Origin: Candidatus Heimdallarchaeota archaeon
GTDB lineage: Archaea; Asgardarchaeota; Heimdallarchaeia; Heimdallarchaeales; Heimdallarchaeaceae
DNA length: 10,672 nt
Reading direction: 5' to 3'
Assembly: GCA_016839985.1 (NCBI GenBank)
Contig: JAEOTG010000312.1
Location: forward strand, 1-10,672
The notes beneath the pieces were generated by a model that saw only the letters and a program-made list of their open reading frames with translations, had not been told where the DNA came from and searched no databases. The position numbers were made by a program, and so were the translations under genes. Below are positions 8,301-10,672 of this stretch, one piece after another (position 1 is the stretch's first letter; each line of letters begins with the position of its first letter).

Positions 8301-8310
8301 TTTATTAAAG
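8301..8310 (+). promoter_or_regulatory. TATA box of the small longin-like gene
   Basis: TTTATTAAAG is centred about 45 bases before the TTG start at 8350. Transcription would begin near 8332 and give a leader of about 17 bases carrying the GGGGGTT motif at 8338-8344. The box overlaps an inverted repeat that may be an operator. Confidence 0.45.
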
Positions 8311-8318
8311 CTCAGCTT
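8308..8318 (+). repeat. Short perfect inverted repeat over the promoter, possible operator
   Basis: AAGCT-C-AGCTT is a perfect 5+5 palindrome directly overlapping the downstream edge of the TATA box. A second AAGCTC copy lies at 8284-8289, 24 bases upstream, so the TATA box is bracketed by two similar half-sites. This arrangement would let a bound protein block TBP/TFB or RNA polymerase. A palindrome this short can arise by chance. Confidence 0.25.
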
Positions 8319-8349
8319 CAAAAAGAATTCAGAACTTGGGGGTTCGAAA

Positions 8350-8793
8350 TTGAAGCCAAAGTCAAATGATTCAAAAGATTTTCAAACTAGAGCAGTTTTT
8401 CTAACTGGAATGACAGATATAGGAAACGAACTATTGCACTTTTATCCTGAAGTTAAGATAGGTGAAACAATTAATCGTGATATCTGTTTAAAGAGCATGC
8501 CTATGGCTTGTGAAGATGGGGATATGCTAGTCACTCATATTGGCAATCTACAAGCAGTTTGTGTAACACGTTTAATTCCTAGTTTCGAGAAAAACTCCTT
8601 CAAAGATAAAATTTATGCTTCTTTGGGTTTATTAATACCTATAGAAACAAACCCTATTCCCTATTATAAGATTATACAAAAAATTTTGAAAAAGTTCGAA
8701 TCCAAAGGTAATTTGAATAAGGAAATGCTTGTTAAAATCGTTCCAGCGTTGTATGATGTTATAAATAAGAAATTTCAGCCAGAATGTTCTTAG
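8350..8793 (+). CDS. Small soluble longin-like protein
   Basis: A 147-residue protein without membrane segments, read from TTG. The next in-frame ATG would cut away the first predicted strand (RAVFLTGM, 14-21), and GGGGGTT at 8338-8344 sits 5 bases upstream, so TTG is the better start. The fold order fits a longin domain: strand RAVFLTG, a short G-N-E-L-L-H-F-YP segment (25-33), an acidic linker, ICLKSMP (45-51) and the EDGD turn, the paired strands VTHIGNLQAVCVTRLI, then KIYASLGLLIPIETNP (about 87-102) and two amphipathic helices. The LKSMP and LxxxLLIP elements recall longin domains of uDENN/NPRL2-type and Asgard proteins. Such domains bind or regulate small GTPases and take part in membrane trafficking; the partner here is unknown. 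Its family call rests on motif pattern only. It lies between two membrane-protein genes and 1.5 kb from the larger longin-containing gene. Confidence 0.7.
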   Translation: MKPKSNDSKDFQTRAVFLTGMTDIGNELLHFYPEVKIGETINRDICLKSMPMACEDGDMLVTHIGNLQAVCVTRLIPSFEKNSFKDKIYASLGLLIPIETNPIPYYKIIQKILKKFESKGNLNKEMLVKIVPALYDVINKKFQPECS

Positions 8794-8831
8794 GGAATTT
8801 TGAATTTTCTCTTTCAGTTATTTACATTAAA

Positions 8832-8839
8832 TTTAAAAG
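8832..8839 (+). promoter_or_regulatory. TATA box of the PH-like membrane protein gene
   Basis: TTTAAAAG is centred about 27 bases before the ATG at 8863, which would place the transcription start at or within a few bases of the start codon. No Shine-Dalgarno motif is present before that ATG, in keeping with a leaderless message. Confidence 0.5.
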
Positions 8840-8862
8840 TTGAATTATATTTGCAGTTCTTG

Positions 8863-9402
8863 ATGACAGATATAGAAGATAACGATGATTTCTTTTCAAC
8901 ATTCTCCAAAGATACTGAAGATAAACTGGATGTTATCAAATTAGAACCTCAAACAATAAGAAAAGTAACAAAATGGCCTTTAATTTTTATTATACCCTCC
9001 ATTATAGCTATTATTATTACAATTGTTTTCTATGAAGGTGTAGAATATGCCATTCTATTAATGGTAGAAAGTTTCTTCTTCCTCGTGGGTCTTCTAGTTT
9101 TTTCTGTTGAACGAAAAAGATTCTCTAGTGACAAAAATACTTATACTTTTACCAACGAGGGCTTGAAAATTGAATCCAAAGCTGGTACTGATAAGTTTAC
9201 TCCATGGGAACAAATTTCCAATATCAAAATTAAGGGACTCTATTCTAAAGATGTTGGTGCAAAAAGGTGTGAAATAACCACTTCCTATGGAGATAGAATA
9301 ATAATTAAACTTAACTGGTTTATTGAAACAACAGAGGATGTAATGTATCCTCATATAACAGCTAAAATGATACAAAAATACTATGATAGAATGAAAGAAT
9401 AG
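8863..9402 (+). CDS. Two-helix membrane protein with C-terminal PH-like domain
   Basis: A 179-residue protein from the ATG at 8863. The frame stays open back to a TTG at 8800, but that extension would contain the TATA box and no ribosome site, so I chose the ATG. An acidic N-terminus (DIEDNDDFF and TEDKLD) precedes two adjacent hydrophobic helices (about 38-57 and 60-80), then a soluble domain of about 95 residues. That part begins YTFTNEGLKIES, continues with PWEQISNIKI, CEITTSYGDRIIIKL and a C-terminal helix (about 158-178), the layout of YcxB-like or bacterial PH (bPH2) domains, in which the F-x-W-x-x-I segment is typical. Such proteins are membrane-associated with mostly unknown roles. 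The topology puts both ends in the cytoplasm. The gene ends 29 bases from a convergent minus-strand gene. The PH assignment is moderate. Confidence 0.75.
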   Translation: MTDIEDNDDFFSTFSKDTEDKLDVIKLEPQTIRKVTKWPLIFIIPSIIAIIITIVFYEGVEYAILLMVESFFFLVGLLVFSVERKRFSSDKNTYTFTNEGLKIESKAGTDKFTPWEQISNIKIKGLYSKDVGAKRCEITTSYGDRIIIKLNWFIETTEDVMYPHITAKMIQKYYDRMKE

Positions 9403-9431
9403 TTTTTAGTTTTAAAAGTGAAATTTGAGAA

Positions 9432-10592
9432 TTAAACTTCGACAAAATCTTCTGTGTTATCACTAAAGATGTTATCCGTCAGAGTATAGGTAGATTGAGA
9501 GACATAACATCCCCAATAATTATTAGTAAATGTACAGGAATCAATTGTAATATTTGTTGAAAATTGTAAATATGCACCTATATAATTATGACTACATTCA
9601 GTTGTTTCAATCATAACATCTTCGCACCCTCTAAGAACAATTCCATATTTGTAGTTATAATTAAAAGTGCTATTTACTATTTGTATATTTGAACAATTAT
9701 TCAATTCGAGCGGAGTGTAGTTATCTCTAATATTCTGGTCTCTGACTATAATATCTGTACTGTTGAGAAAATACAGTTGTCCATAATTAGATGAATCTAT
9801 TGTTATATTGTTTGTATTAACAAACAAACCAAATTCCTTTCCATTAATTATGTTACCTTCAAATATAGAAGTTATCAAATAAACAGCATGACCGCTAAAT
9901 TGAATTCCAGTGTTTATAATTACATTATTGCGAACGATAGCATAAAGTGATTCAGAAAGCACTATTCCACTTCTATGCCAGATTTGTTTCACATTTTTAT
10001 TAGGCACTATGCAGGTATTGTTCTCAACTAAAGCATACTGTGAATACCAAATAATGATAGAATTGTACACGTTATTTATACACGTATTGTTTGCAACAGT
10101 ACAGTATTCTGAGACTTCTTCAACTCCAGAAGAATCTACATTAATTCCATCCTCAAAATTATTACTGCAATTATTACCAAAAATGTAGCATCCTGGAGAA
10201 TTCCAGATATAAATTCCTATTTTACTATTTGTACAAGTATTATTAATTAGCTGAGTTCTATTTGCTGCAACTAGAGAAATTGAAATACCAGCTGTTGTTG
10301 CTTGTAGATTGTTGTTTCTTATAATGAAGAAATCTGTTACATCTGAAACAAGAATACTATAATCATTTGAGGTTTTGATTGTATTATTTTCAATGATATA
10401 AGGATCAATTGATGTACCAGAACCAGACAAATTATACTTTCTAAAATCATTATTAGATCTTATAATAATTGGCTTATCTTCTGAAGGTTGTATAACTATT
10501 ATTGGTATGATAATTGCTACACAAAGTAGTATAGCAAAAAAAATCATAAACATTTGCCTGTTTTTCAGAACATAAGATTTTAATTTACTCAT
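9432..10592 (-). CDS. Membrane-anchored right-handed beta-helix (NosD/PbH1-type) surface protein
   Basis: A 386-residue protein. A basic N-terminus and one hydrophobic helix (about 14-35) form a signal anchor or uncleaved signal peptide. The segment GSGTSIDPYIIENNTI (57-72) is the usual entry into archaeal NosD-like parallel beta-helices. After it come many imperfect 22-24-residue coils of the type I-x-N-N-x-I/C-x-x-N-x-x-G-I-x-I, for example around LINNTCTNSKIGIYIW and IRNNNLQATTAGISI, up to the last residues, so the protein is almost wholly beta-helix. Numerous N-x-S/T sequons and several Cys are present, fitting a glycosylated extracellular protein. Related beta-helices bind or cut carbohydrates or assist cofactor maturation; no catalytic triad or copper context (no nosZ/nosF neighbours) is visible, so a structural or glycan-binding role is more likely than NosD function. 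The ATG has a weak GAGAG motif upstream. Confidence 0.85.
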   Translation of the reverse strand: MSKLKSYVLKNRQMFMIFFAILLCVAIIIPIIVIQPSEDKPIIIRSNNDFRKYNLSGSGTSIDPYIIENNTIKTSNDYSILVSDVTDFFIIRNNNLQATTAGISISLVAANRTQLINNTCTNSKIGIYIWNSPGCYIFGNNCSNNFEDGINVDSSGVEEVSEYCTVANNTCINNVYNSIIIWYSQYALVENNTCIVPNKNVKQIWHRSGIVLSESLYAIVRNNVIINTGIQFSGHAVYLITSIFEGNIINGKEFGLFVNTNNITIDSSNYGQLYFLNSTDIIVRDQNIRDNYTPLELNNCSNIQIVNSTFNYNYKYGIVLRGCEDVMIETTECSHNYIGAYLQFSTNITIDSCTFTNNYWGCYVSQSTYTLTDNIFSDNTEDFVEV

Positions 10593-10629
10593 ATTTTTCT
10601 CTCTTTTGCAAACTAGTAAATATTAGTAT

Positions 10630-10638
10630 ATTAATAAA
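10630..10638 (-). promoter_or_regulatory. Candidate TATA box of the beta-helix gene
   Basis: Read on the minus strand, TTTATTAAT lies about 42 bases before the ATG at 10592. It would start transcription near 10607 and leave a leader of about 15 bases. The surrounding DNA is very AT-rich, so the exact box is uncertain. Confidence 0.35.
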
Positions 10639-10644
10639 TCTACC

Positions 10645-10672
10645 CAAAAAAAAGAATAATGAAAAAAATAAA
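10645..10672 (-). terminator. U-rich run, possible terminator of an out-of-window minus-strand gene
   Basis: On the minus strand the last 28 bases read as two long T-runs (7 and 9 Ts) separated by a short CATTATTC segment. They lie upstream of the beta-helix promoter, as expected for the end of a preceding minus-strand gene. That gene is not in the window, so this is tentative. Confidence 0.3.

Noticed and set aside
8800..8862. Upstream TTG extension of the PH-like protein with a hydrophobic 21-residue N-terminus
   Set aside because: The extension covers a TATA box at leaderless spacing from the ATG at 8863, lacks a ribosome site and is AT-rich like an intergenic spacer.
9094..9375. Minus-strand open frame of 93 codons inside the PH-like gene
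   Set aside because: It is antisense to a coding region with a good promoter and start, and its sequence has no coherent domain pattern.
9432..10592. True NosD copper-site maturation protein
   Set aside because: The beta-helix motif alone is not specific, and no nosZ, nosF or nosY-like gene is nearby.

Overview
The window is AT-rich (roughly 70% A+T), gene-dense DNA with archaeal features: TATA-like boxes about 25-30 bases before start codons, Shine-Dalgarno motifs of the GGTGA/GAGGA type, U-tract terminators, TTG/GTG starts, and secreted proteins full of N-glycosylation sequons. Two proteins look longin-like, a fold abundant in Asgard archaea and eukaryotes. With the Ig-repeat and NosD-type beta-helix surface proteins, this makes an Asgard archaeon (Promethearchaeota) the best guess. 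There is no rRNA or other marker, so the assignment is an inference from gene content.

Left part (1-2257): the 3' two-thirds of a CocE/NonD-family (peptidase S15) alpha/beta hydrolase, cut by the window edge, followed on the same strand by a complete DUF6544-like protein of unknown function.

Centre (2415-6821): a very large single-pass membrane protein of about 1468 residues. It has a signal sequence, an N-terminal beta-sandwich region, about eight degenerate Ig/cadherin-like repeats marked by W-D and G-H-x-L-T signatures, two further Ig-like domains, one transmembrane helix, and a cytoplasmic C-terminal domain of about 155 residues that looks like a longin/roadblock-type domain. This is the most interesting object in the window because it would link an adhesion-type ectodomain to a fold used for small-GTPase control and membrane traffic.

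Right-centre (6987-9402), same strand: two small four-helix membrane proteins that look like distant tandem paralogues, a stand-alone soluble longin-like protein with a TTG start, and a two-helix membrane protein with a C-terminal PH-like (YcxB/bPH2-type) domain. Each has its own candidate promoter, so they form a neighbourhood rather than a clear operon. A functional link between the Ig-longin protein, the small longin protein and the PH-like membrane protein is plausible but unproven.

Right end (9432-10592), minus strand and convergent with the PH-like gene: a membrane-anchored right-handed beta-helix (NosD/PbH1-type) surface protein. A U-rich run at the far edge may terminate a further minus-strand gene outside the window. 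I saw no tRNA, rRNA, CRISPR array or insertion sequence. No gene-free stretch exceeds 300 bases.
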